A stretch of 64,000 bases of DNA from Bacillus sp. Y1 (GCF_003586445.1 NZ_CP030028.1:1874501-1938500); one strand, 5' to 3'; positions 18,002 to 27,062 are shown, numbered from the stretch's first letter. Numbers and translations: made by a program. The notes: generated by a model from the letters alone, not told the origin.

Positions 18002-19291
18002 ATGAGAACAAAAATATTAATTGTATTTATGCTTATGTTGGCATTGGTCATTACGGGTTGTTCCAGTTCTACCTCATCAAATGAAGATGAATCGGATAAG
18101 ATTGTCTTAAAATTTTTGCATAAATGGCCTCAACCACAATACGCCCCTTATTTTGAAGAAGTTGTAAAAGAATTCGAGAGTCAAAATCCAGATATTAAAA
18201 TCAAGATGGAAGCCATCGCTGACGAACCGATCAAAGATAAACTTCGCGTTATTCTTGGGGGAAGCGAGGTTCCAGACATTATGTTCTCTTGGTCAGGTGA
18301 ATTTGCTAGGAAATTTGTTCGAGCCGATGCAGCCTTAGATCTTACCCCGTATTTGGAAGAAGACGCAGCCTGGAAAGACAGTTTTATTCCAGCCTCCCTG
18401 CAACCATTTTCTTCTGATGGGAAAAATTACGGAATTCCTCTAAGATTCAATGGAAAGTTCTTTGTTTATAATAAGGAGATTTTTGATAAGCATGGTCTGC
18501 AAGCACCTAAAACATGGGATGAATTTTTAAATGTTCTCGACACCTTAAAAGAAGAAGGAGAAACACCACTCATGTTAGGAAATGAAAGCCCTTGGGCAGC
18601 TATTCACTACTTAACGGGACTGAACCAAAAGATGGTGGATCAGGAAGTTCGAATGAACGATTATAATCCTCGTTCAGGAGAGTTCACAGATTCAGGCTAC
18701 GTAAAAGCGATGGAACTTCTAGCAGAATTGAACGAAAAAGGCTATTTTATGGAAAACGTAAATTCTAGTTCTCACGATATGGTAAAGCAAATGTTCTTTG
18801 CAGGAAAAGGGGCTATTTTCTACGTGGAATTGGAAGAATTTCAAGATGTTGAAAACGCCTTGAAAGGGAACTGGGGATTTTTCCCGATGCCTGCTATAGC
18901 TGATGGAGATGGAAGTCAAAATTATATTACTGGTGCTCCAGATGGATTTATTGTTTCTTCAAAGTCTAAACATCCAAAAGAAGCAGTGGAGTTTTTAAAG
19001 TTTTTAACAAGTAAAGAAAATTCATTAAAACTTGTGAAGGATATTGGTTGGCCGAGTCCAATTGAAGGAGCTACGAACCCAGACACTGCTCTAAAGCAAG
19101 TGGCAGAAGGTGTGGATTACATGAAGCAAGCAGAAGGAATGGCTGAGTGGTTGGATACAGATGTTCATGCGAAAGTGGCAGACGTGTATTTATCAAACAT
19201 TCAATTACTTCTCGATGGCTCCAAATCTCCAGAAGAGATTATTAAAGAAGTTCAAGCTGTAGCTAAACAAGTGCAGAGTGAAGTGGAATAA
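18002..19291 (+). CDS. frlO: ABC transporter sugar-type substrate-binding lipoprotein (FrlO-like)
   Basis: A 429-residue family 1 extracellular binding protein with a lipoprotein signal (VITGCSSS, Cys near residue 20). KPEIMFSW-like and NYITGAPDGFIVSS segments are typical of carbohydrate binders. The start is ATG 18002 with AGGAGGG upstream; a nearby ATG at 17999 is in another frame. Encoded between a fructosamine kinase and its two permeases, it probably captures fructosamines. The downstream hairpin at 19300-19329 may stabilise its mRNA. Confidence 0.78.
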   Translation: MRTKILIVFMLMLALVITGCSSSTSSNEDESDKIVLKFLHKWPQPQYAPYFEEVVKEFESQNPDIKIKMEAIADEPIKDKLRVILGGSEVPDIMFSWSGEFARKFVRADAALDLTPYLEEDAAWKDSFIPASLQPFSSDGKNYGIPLRFNGKFFVYNKEIFDKHGLQAPKTWDEFLNVLDTLKEEGETPLMLGNESPWAAIHYLTGLNQKMVDQEVRMNDYNPRSGEFTDSGYVKAMELLAELNEKGYFMENVNSSSHDMVKQMFFAGKGAIFYVELEEFQDVENALKGNWGFFPMPAIADGDGSQNYITGAPDGFIVSSKSKHPKEAVEFLKFLTSKENSLKLVKDIGWPSPIEGATNPDTALKQVAEGVDYMKQAEGMAEWLDTDVHAKVADVYLSNIQLLLDGSKSPEEIIKEVQAVAKQVQSEVE

Positions 19292-19299
19292 ATAGAACA

Positions 19300-19329
19300 G
19301 GGCAGGTAGTCCCTACTGATTACTTGCCC
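19300..19329 (+). other. Intergenic hairpin between binding protein and permease genes
   Basis: GGGCAGGTAGT (19300-19310) pairs with ATTACTTGCCC (19319-19329) with G-U pairs. No U-run follows, so it is more likely an mRNA-stabilising element that raises binding protein yield than a full terminator. Confidence 0.5.
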
Positions 19330-19348
19330 CCTCATAGGAGGGAGAAGG

Positions 19349-20239
19349 ATGAAAGAAACATATAGAAACGGCCGAACGGCATTCCTTTTTATTTTGCCAG
19401 CACTCCTTCTAATCCTGTTTATTGTATTTCTGCCGATTGTACTTAATTTATACAACAGTTTTTTTAGGTGGAATTCCTTTGAGGCAGGAAAAACGTTCGT
19501 CGGCTTCGAGTACTACGTAAGGCTTTTTAAAGATCCAGTGTTTTTTACCGCATTGAAAAATAATTCCCTTTACGCGATTATTTCGTTGATCTGCCAGGTC
19601 GGTGGGGGAATTATAATAGCCGCCATTTTAGAAGATAAGCTGATTAGAAGGTTTCAACCTTTTTTTAGAACTGTGTTTTTTATTCCTTCTGTTATATCTA
19701 TTGCCGTGGTGGGGTTAATGTGGCAGCTGATCTATAATCCGGAAATCGGTTTAGTGAATGGTGTGTTAAATGCCATTGGACAATCGGAGTGGGCTCATTC
19801 CTGGTTGGGAGATAGTAAAACAGCCATATATGCAGTGGTTGCCGTGTCACAGTGGCAATATACAGGATATATGACCATGCTTTTTCTTATTGCCATGCAG
19901 AAAATTCCGATGGAATATTATGAGGCTGCAATGATTGATGGCGCTTCAAAGATTAACTCGTTTTTTCATATCACACTACCACAAATTAAGGAAATGATTT
20001 TGGTAGGTAGTGTCATTACCGTAATTGGAGCTTTCAAGGTTTTTGATGAAGTATATGTGATGACGTTTGGTGGACCGGGAAGATCAACGGAAGTTTTAGG
20101 AACGATGTTGTACCGTTCAGCTTTTCGAAACGATGAAATGGGTTATGCATCCACGATTGGGACGATTATATTTATTATCACCTTGACCCTTTCCCTCATC
20201 CAAATGAAGTTGGGAAAATCGGGACAGGAGGTGGAATAA
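19349..20239 (+). CDS. frlN: ABC transporter permease, MalF type (FrlN-like)
   Basis: A 296-residue membrane protein with six predicted helices. The EAA loop, where the ATPase docks, is EAAMIDGASKINSFFHITLPQI. It pairs with the MalG-type permease encoded 4 bases later. No ATPase gene is in the cluster; in Bacillus subtilis such importers share the MsmX ATPase, and the same is inferred here. A GGAGGGAGAAGG ribosome site precedes the ATG. Confidence 0.85.
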   Translation: MKETYRNGRTAFLFILPALLLILFIVFLPIVLNLYNSFFRWNSFEAGKTFVGFEYYVRLFKDPVFFTALKNNSLYAIISLICQVGGGIIIAAILEDKLIRRFQPFFRTVFFIPSVISIAVVGLMWQLIYNPEIGLVNGVLNAIGQSEWAHSWLGDSKTAIYAVVAVSQWQYTGYMTMLFLIAMQKIPMEYYEAAMIDGASKINSFFHITLPQIKEMILVGSVITVIGAFKVFDEVYVMTFGGPGRSTEVLGTMLYRSAFRNDEMGYASTIGTIIFIITLTLSLIQMKLGKSGQEVE

Positions 20240-20243
20240 ACGG

Positions 20244-21074
20244 ATGACAATTCTAAAAAATAGAATCTTTCAAGTGATCATCTTGGTGTGGTTTTGTTTG
20301 TTTTCCTTAGTGATTATCTATCCGATTATTTGGCTTGCTTTAAGTGGGTTAAAAACAAATAGTGATTTCTTTTTAAACACCTGGTCACTTCCTGAAATTT
20401 GGGTATGGGAAAATTATAAAGCTGCATGGGATGCTGGAATCGGAAAGTACTTTTTTAATAGTGTGTTAATAACCGGGGTTTCGGTCGTTATGGTATTGCT
20501 GTTTGGATCAATGGCTGCTTATGGATTAAGCAGATTTCGCTTTAAAGGACAGAATATTTTACTAATCATTATTTTAAGTGGCTTAATGCTTGCGCCACAA
20601 GTCAGTCTGATTCCTCTATACAAGCTGCTACAAGGAGTTGGACTTTATAATACGTATGGAGCGTTAATCATTCCATATGTTGCCTTCCAACTGCCATTTG
20701 CTATTTTTTTAATGAGATCGTATTTTTTATCGATTCCTAAAGAGCTTGAAGAGGCAGCTATTATTGATGGGTGTAATCGATGGAAAGTGTACTGGAATAT
20801 CGTTATTCCAATGGGAAAACCAATTATTGCTTCTTGTGCTCTTTTAACTGCCATGAATGTTTGGAATGAGTTCATGTTCGCGTTGGTTTTTATTGAGGAT
20901 TCAAGTCTTAGAACCATTCCAGTAGGTTTGATGAATTTAAGAAGTCAATTAAATACTAACTTCGGAATTCAGTTGGCGGGATTAGCTATTTCTGCCCTAC
21001 CGATGATTATCGCGTATATTATCTTTCAAAAACAATTTGTCCGTGGGATATCGGCAGGTGGTGTGAAAGGATAA
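20244..21074 (+). CDS. frlM: ABC transporter permease, MalG type (FrlM-like)
   Basis: A 276-residue membrane protein with six helices and the EAA loop EEAAIIDGCNRWKVYWNIVIPM. It completes the permease pair of the fructosamine importer. An AGGAGGTGG ribosome site lies at the end of the upstream gene. Transcription may end or be boosted after it, since the next gene has its own GntR operator. Confidence 0.85.
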   Translation: MTILKNRIFQVIILVWFCLFSLVIIYPIIWLALSGLKTNSDFFLNTWSLPEIWVWENYKAAWDAGIGKYFFNSVLITGVSVVMVLLFGSMAAYGLSRFRFKGQNILLIIILSGLMLAPQVSLIPLYKLLQGVGLYNTYGALIIPYVAFQLPFAIFLMRSYFLSIPKELEEAAIIDGCNRWKVYWNIVIPMGKPIIASCALLTAMNVWNEFMFALVFIEDSSLRTIPVGLMNLRSQLNTNFGIQLAGLAISALPMIIAYIIFQKQFVRGISAGGVKG

Positions 21075-21123
21075 AATATATAAGTGTCTATATTGGTGTT
21101 TTTTACTAATATAGACGAATATA

Positions 21124-21139
21124 AATGGTATATACCATT
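21124..21139. promoter_or_regulatory. GntR-type operator upstream of the epimerase gene
   Basis: AATGGTATATACCATT, identical to the 16-base palindrome at 17011, lies 13 bases before the epimerase start and overlaps the approach to its GGAGGGG ribosome site. This suggests a second regulated promoter within the cluster. Confidence 0.8.
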
Positions 21140-21152
21140 AGGAGGGGAGTAA

Positions 21153-21980
21153 ATGAAGAAAATTTCTAGAAAACAGATCACGGGTATGAACTTCCATTAT
21201 CTACATTATCCATTTGAATACTTTTTGGATGCTATGGTGAAGTTTGAATTGCAGCAAATTGAAGTATGGGGAGCATCTCCGCATATGTATGTCGAGGATC
21301 TGTCATTACAGGATATTCGTAGAATCAGAGGGGAAATTCATCAACGAGAATTAACAGTTGTATGTTTTACTCCAGAACAATGTATGTATCCAATCAATCT
21401 AGCTGCAAAAGAAACAGAAATTAGAGAGAGAAGTATCCGTTATTTTCAAAAGTCAATTGATGCGGCAGTGGAATTAGAAAGTCCTATGGTTTTAGTAACT
21501 GCTGGCTGGGGTTACCGAAATGAAAGTAATGAGGCGGCATTAAATAGATCAAAAGCCTCTCTAGACATTCTTTCAAACTATGCTGAAAAAGAAGGAATCG
21601 TTTTAGCGTTAGAGCCATTGCAAAAAGTGGAGTCGAATATTGTAAATACATTACCTGATTTAAAAGAACTTCTTAATGAGGTTTCTTCTCCTTATTTAAA
21701 AGGGATGGTTGATACTATCCCTATGTCCGTTGAAGGGGAGAACTTAGCAACCTATTTTGAACAGTTGGAACTCGCGCATATTCATTTTATTGATGGAAAA
21801 CCAGCCGGGCATTTAGCCTGGGGAGATGGAGATCTTCCATTAGAAAGCTATATTCAATCACTGGTCCAGTACGATTACCAAGGTGCGCTTACTCTCGAAT
21901 TTACTTCAACAGAGTATTTGCTGAATCCAAACGAAGCAATTGAGAAATCTCTTAAAACGTTAGCTCCTTATATAAACTAA
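21153..21980 (+). CDS. Sugar phosphate isomerase/epimerase family protein (FrlC-like fructosamine epimerase)
   Basis: A 275-residue xylose-isomerase-like TIM barrel. Segments such as IEVWGASPHMYVEDL, ALEPLQKVESNIVNT and HIHFIDGK...WGDGDLPL align by eye with Escherichia coli FrlC, fructoselysine 3-epimerase, including the metal-binding Glu, His and Asp positions. It would let the cell use epimers such as psicoselysine. A different ketose epimerase role is possible. Bacillus subtilis frl lacks an obvious FrlC, so its presence here extends the set. Confidence 0.7.
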   Translation: MKKISRKQITGMNFHYLHYPFEYFLDAMVKFELQQIEVWGASPHMYVEDLSLQDIRRIRGEIHQRELTVVCFTPEQCMYPINLAAKETEIRERSIRYFQKSIDAAVELESPMVLVTAGWGYRNESNEAALNRSKASLDILSNYAEKEGIVLALEPLQKVESNIVNTLPDLKELLNEVSSPYLKGMVDTIPMSVEGENLATYFEQLELAHIHFIDGKPAGHLAWGDGDLPLESYIQSLVQYDYQGALTLEFTSTEYLLNPNEAIEKSLKTLAPYIN

Positions 21981-22010
21981 TTATTTCATGAAAAATGTGG
22001 AGGGATTGTT

Positions 22011-23024
22011 ATGTTAAAATTTGATTCAAATCTATTTTTACAGTTAGTTGGAGAGGAAGGAATGGCAAAGAAAGGTGAAATCGAAAGAATCGTAGATGAA
22101 ATTTCAAATAAGGGTTTTAAAAACATCTTTTTAATTGGATCTGGTGGAACGGTTGCGATGATGTATCCTTATGAGTATATTTTTAAATCGAACTCGAGTT
22201 TGGATGTTCATGCAGAGATTGCAGCTGAGCTAATTGTCATGAACAATCGTCATTTAACAAAGGACTCTGTTTGCATATTTGCTTCTGTCACTGGTACAAC
22301 AAAAGAAACCGTAGCGGCAGCAGAGTTCTGTAAAGAAAAAGGGGCGACGACCATCGGTTTAGTAGCCATCCCCGATACTCCTTTAGCTAATGCTGTGGAT
22401 TACTGCATTTCGACAGGTAGGGAAAAGCATTCCTTTGATACGTTCTTCGTTCACCTCCAATTGCTTACTGCTCGTTTCATTTATAATCATGGAGAATTCC
22501 CTGACTATGAACAATTTACAAAAGAGTTAGCTCTTCTTCCACAAGGAATTGTTCACGCTGTTAAAGCGTTTGACCCTCGTGCAGAGCAATTTGCCATTAA
22601 ACACAAAGATACCGGATACCATATGTTAGTTGGAGCAGGGAATCTATGGGGAAATACTTACTCTTATGCTATGTGTATCTTGGAAGAAATGCAGTGGATT
22701 AAATCAAAATCGATTCATGCGGCAGAGTTTTTCCACGGGACATTAGAGCTGGTGGAGGAAGATACAAGTGTCATCTTGTTTAAGGGTGAAGATGAAACAC
22801 GGCCGCTGGTAGATCGAGTAGAAAGATTTGCTGAAAAAATAACAAAAGAATTATTTATCATTGATACAAAGGATTATCCGTTAGAAGGTATTAGTGAAAA
22901 GTTTAGAAAGTTTTTTGCTGTCAATGTAAACTGGGCATTAACTGGTCAGATTAGTGTGTATCTGGAAAGGGAAAGAAACCATCCTTTAGAGCTAAGAAGA
23001 TATTACCGTAAAATGGAGTACTAA
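22011..23024 (+). CDS. SIS domain protein, fructosamine-6-phosphate deglycase family (first copy)
   Basis: A 337-residue double-SIS protein. SIS motifs LIGSGGT and SVTGTTKET bind the sugar phosphate, and HAAEFFHGTLELVEEDT matches the EFRHGPLEIVE region of FrlB. The family splits fructoselysine-6-phosphate or glucoselysine-6-phosphate into glucose-6-phosphate and the amine. A related gene of exactly equal length follows at 23037. Salmonella encodes two such deglycases (GfrE and GfrF) with different Amadori substrates, which is a plausible model for this pair. Confidence 0.75.
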   Translation: MLKFDSNLFLQLVGEEGMAKKGEIERIVDEISNKGFKNIFLIGSGGTVAMMYPYEYIFKSNSSLDVHAEIAAELIVMNNRHLTKDSVCIFASVTGTTKETVAAAEFCKEKGATTIGLVAIPDTPLANAVDYCISTGREKHSFDTFFVHLQLLTARFIYNHGEFPDYEQFTKELALLPQGIVHAVKAFDPRAEQFAIKHKDTGYHMLVGAGNLWGNTYSYAMCILEEMQWIKSKSIHAAEFFHGTLELVEEDTSVILFKGEDETRPLVDRVERFAEKITKELFIIDTKDYPLEGISEKFRKFFAVNVNWALTGQISVYLERERNHPLELRRYYRKMEY

Positions 23025-23036
23025 GGGGGGGAAGCC

Positions 23037-24050
23037 ATGTTTAACTTTGACAGAGACAGGTTTTTACGTATTCAAAATGGGGCTATCGGTTTAAAAGACG
23101 AATTAGACGTAGTGATAGATGAATTAGTCACAAAAGGAATAAAAAATGTATTCTTTGTTGGTACAGGTGGAGCTGCCATCTTAATGTATGCTGCAGAATA
23201 CATTTTGAAGAATCACTCAACTTTACCGGTTTTTACAGAAATATCTTCTGAATTAATGGTTATGGATCATCAGCATTTAAATGAGCATTCCTTAGTTATT
23301 CTGCCATCCTTGTCAGGAACAACAAAAGAAACGGTGGAAGCTGCGAAATTTTGTAAAGAGAAGGGTGCCACCACAATTGGTTTAGTGGGTCATGCGAAAA
23401 CACCGCTTACTGTAGTAACAGATTATTCTTTTATCAATTTTGCAGAGGATGACACATCTTGTGAATCATTCTACCTTCAATCATTCCTCATCGCTTTTCG
23501 GTTAATGTATAAGAGACAGGAGTTCCCTGAATATCATCAATGGATGGAAGAGCTGAAAATGTTACCAGAAGCTTTATTGAAGGTGAAGGAAGCTACCGAA
23601 AATCGGGCAAAAGAGTTTGCACAAAAGCATAAAGACACTCCGTATCATATCCTTTCTGGAGCGGGAATTGATTGGGGGCAAACCTACTATTATGGAATGT
23701 GTATTTTAGAAGAAATGCAGTGGATTAAGACTCGGCCCGTTCACGCCTCTGATTTCTTCCATGGAACACTGGAGTTAGTAGAAGAAGATACAAGTATCCT
23801 ATTGTTAAAAGGAGAAGGAAGAGTACTTTCTCTGACGGAAAGAGTGGAACGCTTTGCGAACCACTTTTCAAAGGAATTAACCGTGTTTGATACGAAAGAT
23901 TATCCACTTGAAGGAATATCAGAGCCATTTAGACCGTTTTTATCGCCTATCATATTAGCTACTCTATTAGAAAGAATCAGCTGTCATTTGGAAGAAGTAA
24001 GAAACCATCCTCTCACGACAAGAAGATACTATAAAAAAGTTCCCTTCTAA
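23037..24050 (+). CDS. SIS domain protein, fructosamine-6-phosphate deglycase family (second copy)
   Basis: A 337-residue paralogue of the gene before it, with FVGTGGAA, PSLSGTTKETVEAAKF, and HASDFFHGTLELVEEDTS. Roughly half of the residues are identical between the copies by eye, and differences cluster in the middle (residues 125-160) and near the C-terminus. This points to an old duplication with different substrate preference. One of the two is probably the FrlB equivalent. The GGGGGG ribosome site precedes it by 8 bases, and a strong terminator follows. Confidence 0.75.
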   Translation: MFNFDRDRFLRIQNGAIGLKDELDVVIDELVTKGIKNVFFVGTGGAAILMYAAEYILKNHSTLPVFTEISSELMVMDHQHLNEHSLVILPSLSGTTKETVEAAKFCKEKGATTIGLVGHAKTPLTVVTDYSFINFAEDDTSCESFYLQSFLIAFRLMYKRQEFPEYHQWMEELKMLPEALLKVKEATENRAKEFAQKHKDTPYHILSGAGIDWGQTYYYGMCILEEMQWIKTRPVHASDFFHGTLELVEEDTSILLLKGEGRVLSLTERVERFANHFSKELTVFDTKDYPLEGISEPFRPFLSPIILATLLERISCHLEEVRNHPLTTRRYYKKVPF

Positions 24051-24057
24051 CTATCCT

Positions 24058-24094
24058 AAAACTGTAGACATTCCTTTTGTCTACAGTTTTTTAT
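24058..24094 (+). terminator. Terminator of the fructosamine cluster
   Basis: A perfect 13-bp stem, 24058-24070 with 24078-24090, with a 7-base loop and a following T-run. Confidence 0.9.
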
Positions 24095-24178
24095 TATTCA
24101 TATTTCTTTATCTTATCGAAAAATTCTGTTAAAATCACTTATTAAAGCTAGAAAGTAAAAAATGTAAGGGGTTAATCG

Positions 24179-25069
24179 ATGTTAAATTCAGATTTGGATA
24201 CACGCTTAGAACCAAAAATTAAGGAATTATATCAATTACATAAGGAACGGTCAGCTAATATTGACTGGAGTTATCATGAATTTATTCCGTGGGATAAAGC
24301 AATGTCCTTTAAGAGAGTTCCTTGGGATGAAAGTCAAGTCACTCTTCCAGAAGGGGTTATTGTAGCGATTGAGACAGCATTGCTTACTGAGGTTAATTTG
24401 CCTTGGTATACATCACATTTGGATTATACTTTTAAAAACTCTATGGAAGTGATCAATGATTTTGTTCGAACGTGGACGGCAGAAGAAGATCAACACTCTA
24501 GTTTGCTAGAAACGTATTTATTGGTAACACGTAACGTAGATCCAAAGCGATTACATGAACTAAGAAAGCGTGTGGTTGAGAGTGGTTGGTTCCCTGACTT
24601 CACTAACCCATTAGCAACTATGGCTTATACTTCCTTACAAGAGTTAGCCACTCTAGTCTTTTATAATAATGTCGCGAAAATTGCTAGTCCGCATGACAAA
24701 GATTTGGCAACCTTACTTAGAAGGTTAGCAAAAGACGAAGCACTTCATTATGCTTTCTATCGAGATACGGTGAAAGCCCATTTAGAACTTGATCCTAATT
24801 TCCTTGTATTTTTCGAGGATGTCATTATCAATTTCTCCATGCCAGGCGCGGTTATGCCCGACTTTAATGAGAGAATGAAAACGATAGCCCTTAATGCAAA
24901 TTATGGTCCATTACAATATTTTGATCAAGTATTAGACGTGGTAGTGACGTATTGGGATATTGAAAACCTCCAACCTACTACTGAAGAAGCAAAACAATCA
25001 CAAGCAAATATTATGAAATATCACGGGCGCTTAAAGCGAATCAAAGAACGTCAGTTGGCTAAAAAATAA
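24179..25069 (+). CDS. Soluble acyl-ACP desaturase family (ferritin-like di-iron) protein
   Basis: A 296-residue all-helical di-iron protein. Ligand candidates match the acyl-ACP desaturase pattern: E71, E103-x2-H106 (AEEDQH), E155 and E187-x2-H190 (DEALH). This family (plant stearoyl-ACP desaturase, mycobacterial DesA) inserts double bases into acyl chains with ferredoxin and oxygen. Bacilli usually use membrane-bound acyl-lipid desaturases, so a soluble type is notable. Some members act on other substrates, and no ferredoxin gene is adjacent. AAGGGG precedes the ATG. Confidence 0.72.
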   Translation: MLNSDLDTRLEPKIKELYQLHKERSANIDWSYHEFIPWDKAMSFKRVPWDESQVTLPEGVIVAIETALLTEVNLPWYTSHLDYTFKNSMEVINDFVRTWTAEEDQHSSLLETYLLVTRNVDPKRLHELRKRVVESGWFPDFTNPLATMAYTSLQELATLVFYNNVAKIASPHDKDLATLLRRLAKDEALHYAFYRDTVKAHLELDPNFLVFFEDVIINFSMPGAVMPDFNERMKTIALNANYGPLQYFDQVLDVVVTYWDIENLQPTTEEAKQSQANIMKYHGRLKRIKERQLAKK

Positions 25070-25096
25070 TAGCAAGAAGCAAGGAAGGATTTTGTC

Positions 25097-25351
25097 ATGA
25101 CAACACATTGCGAGTTATGTAAAAAAGAAACGAAAGAAAGAGTAAGCTACTTAGAGTTAGAAACATGGGAATTTGATTTCTTAAAGAAGGAGAAAAAGGA
25201 TTTCTATTCTATCTGTTTCTCTTGCTTTGACAAACATACCAATCAATTTATTGATAAAGATACGGACCTAGAATTAAGAAAAAAACGTTTGTTATCCGTA
25301 AGTAAAGAAATTCAAGAAGAAATAGAAGAGATTCTTACTGTAGAAGTGTAA
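25097..25351 (+). CDS. Small protein with two CxxC motifs (possible zinc binding)
   Basis: An 84-residue acidic protein. C5-x2-C8 near the N-terminus and CFSC in the middle could bind one zinc ion as a treble-clef or ribbon. The rest is charged and probably helical. It follows the desaturase gene by 27 bases with an AAGGAAGG ribosome site and ends before a terminator, so the two are probably cotranscribed. I do not recognise a function. Confidence 0.6.
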   Translation: MTTHCELCKKETKERVSYLELETWEFDFLKKEKKDFYSICFSCFDKHTNQFIDKDTDLELRKKRLLSVSKEIQEEIEEILTVEV

Positions 25352-25358
25352 TAGACGT

Positions 25359-25389
25359 AACCAGTTTCTATGATGAAGCTGGTTTTTTT
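25359..25389 (+). terminator. Terminator after the desaturase operon
   Basis: AACCAGTTT pairs with AAGCTGGTT (one G-U pair) and is followed by seven T residues. Confidence 0.85.
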
Positions 25390-25491
25390 GTGTTGTTTTT
25401 CCTCGTGAACAATATGAACAAAATGATTAATAAGTTTTTAATGTTGTTTAAATGTATAATTCAAAAAATGTTCAAAAGTTTTGTAAAATTA

Positions 25492-25505
25492 AGAAAACGC
25501 TTACA
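25492..25505 (-). promoter_or_regulatory. cre-like site upstream of the tripartite tricarboxylate transporter
   Basis: On the minus strand TGTAAGCGTTTTCT matches the CcpA consensus at 14 of 14 positions. It ends 15 bases before the tctC-like start, touching the ribosome binding region. Confidence 0.6.
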
Positions 25506-25520
25506 AAGGGGGATTCAAAA

Positions 25521-26552
25521 ATGTTTTCTATTAAAAAAATATCAGCTTGTTTTTGTGCAGGAGTATTGGCTCTCAGTCTAGGTGCCTGCAGTAGTGGTGA
25601 ACAAACAGCAGGATCTGATAAGAAGGAAAAAAGTACAGGGTACCCTACAAAAGCTATTTCAGTGGTAGCACCCTCAGGAGCAGGTGGTGGTTGGGACTTA
25701 ACGGCCCGCTCGTTGACAAAGGTGTTAGCAGAGACAAAGATTGTGGAACAACCGTTAACGGTAGAAAATAAACCGGGTGGTGGCGGAGCTGTTTTTATGG
25801 CTGAATATGCGACCCAACAAGTAGAAAATAATGACATGCTGTTTGTTAATTCTCCACCGATTATCATTAATAATTTGAAAAAAGAAGGAAATAGTCCATT
25901 CGGGTACAAAAATACAACTCCTCTCGCACAGTTAACGAAGGATTATGGAGCGATTGTTGTAAAAGCAGATTCCAAGTTTACCGACTTAAAGTCCGTTTTG
26001 GAAGAAGTAAAGAAGGATCCTAGTAAACTAACATTTGCAGGCGGTTCTGCACCAGGATCTATGGATCACTTAATTTCTATTCTTCCCGCTTATAAATATG
26101 GTGTGGATCCGACAAAAGTGAAGTACGTGTCCTATGATGGCGGGGGAGAAGCGATCACGGCATTACTTGGTGGAAATGCAGATGTAATTGGAACGGATGC
26201 TTCTAGTGTGAAGGAATTTTTAAAATCAGGTGATGTACGAGTGTTAGCTGTTACTTCAACCGAGCGTATTGGTGGTGACTTCAAGGATGTACCAACAGCG
26301 ATTGAACAAGGTGTAGAAGCTGAGTTTACCATTTGGCGTGGGGTATTTGGTCCAGAAAAAATGTCAGATGAAGCGAAAGAATATTGGGAGTCGTCCTTAG
26401 AAAAGCTTGTCAATTCTCCAGAATGGAAAAAGGAAGTAGAAACACAAGGCTGGGAAATGGAATACAAAAACAGTTCCGAATTCACAAAGTTCTTAGAGGA
26501 GCAGGAAACACAGGTTCAGCAATTATTAACAGCGTTAGGTATGGAGAAATAG
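25521..26552 (+). CDS. tctC: Tripartite tricarboxylate transporter substrate-binding lipoprotein (TctC family)
   Basis: A 343-residue binding protein of the Bug/TctC family. A lipobox (LSLGACSS, Cys near residue 23) follows a charged start. Conserved elements include the N-terminal PSGAGGGWDLTARS loop and TFAGGSAPGSMDHL, which hold carboxylates. Start 21 bases after an AAAGGGGG site is chosen; an upstream ATG at 25452 would lie before the cre-like site and ribosome site. It heads a C-B-A transporter operon for tricarboxylates or similar acids. Confidence 0.85.
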   Translation: MFSIKKISACFCAGVLALSLGACSSGEQTAGSDKKEKSTGYPTKAISVVAPSGAGGGWDLTARSLTKVLAETKIVEQPLTVENKPGGGGAVFMAEYATQQVENNDMLFVNSPPIIINNLKKEGNSPFGYKNTTPLAQLTKDYGAIVVKADSKFTDLKSVLEEVKKDPSKLTFAGGSAPGSMDHLISILPAYKYGVDPTKVKYVSYDGGGEAITALLGGNADVIGTDASSVKEFLKSGDVRVLAVTSTERIGGDFKDVPTAIEQGVEAEFTIWRGVFGPEKMSDEAKEYWESSLEKLVNSPEWKKEVETQGWEMEYKNSSEFTKFLEEQETQVQQLLTALGMEK

Positions 26553-26609
26553 ATAAGCTTGGGGAGGAGGCTTCCTTCTCCCCTTATGCTTTTTGAAAGG
26601 GGAGTACCA

Positions 26610-27062
26610 ATGGATATTAAGTTCGATCGTATCGCTTCTGTACTTTTTCTAGCAATTGGAGTTCTGTTTATTATCGGGAGTCGAAATCTCGCTAGCACTT
26701 CATATGGAAGCTCTGTAGGGCCTGATATTTTTCCTTCCATTCTCGGTGCCTTACTTGTCCTTTTAAGTATTCGTTTATTTTACGAAACTTTTGTGACGAG
26801 GAGCCATCACGGTGAAAAGGAGAAGCTGCAATACAAGCCATTTCTTATCATCTTTGTTGCTACGCTTTTTTATATTTTGACATTAGAAACAATTGGGTAC
26901 GTCATTACGACTTTTATCTTTTTATTTGTCTGTTTTCAGACAATGGAACGTACAAAATGGGTGAAGTCTCTCATCATATCTGCTTGTTTTTCAGGAATTG
27001 TGTATTTTTTATATGTACAAGTGTTAAAAGGAACTCTTCCTGGCTGGCCAATTTGGTTTTAG
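26610..27062 (+). CDS. tctB: Tripartite tricarboxylate transporter small permease (TctB family)
   Basis: A 150-residue protein with four hydrophobic segments and the start IASVLFLAIGVLFIIGSR common in TctB proteins. The start at 26610 has GAAAGGGGAG 6 bases upstream. It lies between the binding protein and the large permease, as in other TctCBA operons. Confidence 0.82.
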   Translation: MDIKFDRIASVLFLAIGVLFIIGSRNLASTSYGSSVGPDIFPSILGALLVLLSIRLFYETFVTRSHHGEKEKLQYKPFLIIFVATLFYILTLETIGYVITTFIFLFVCFQTMERTKWVKSLIISACFSGIVYFLYVQVLKGTLPGWPIWF

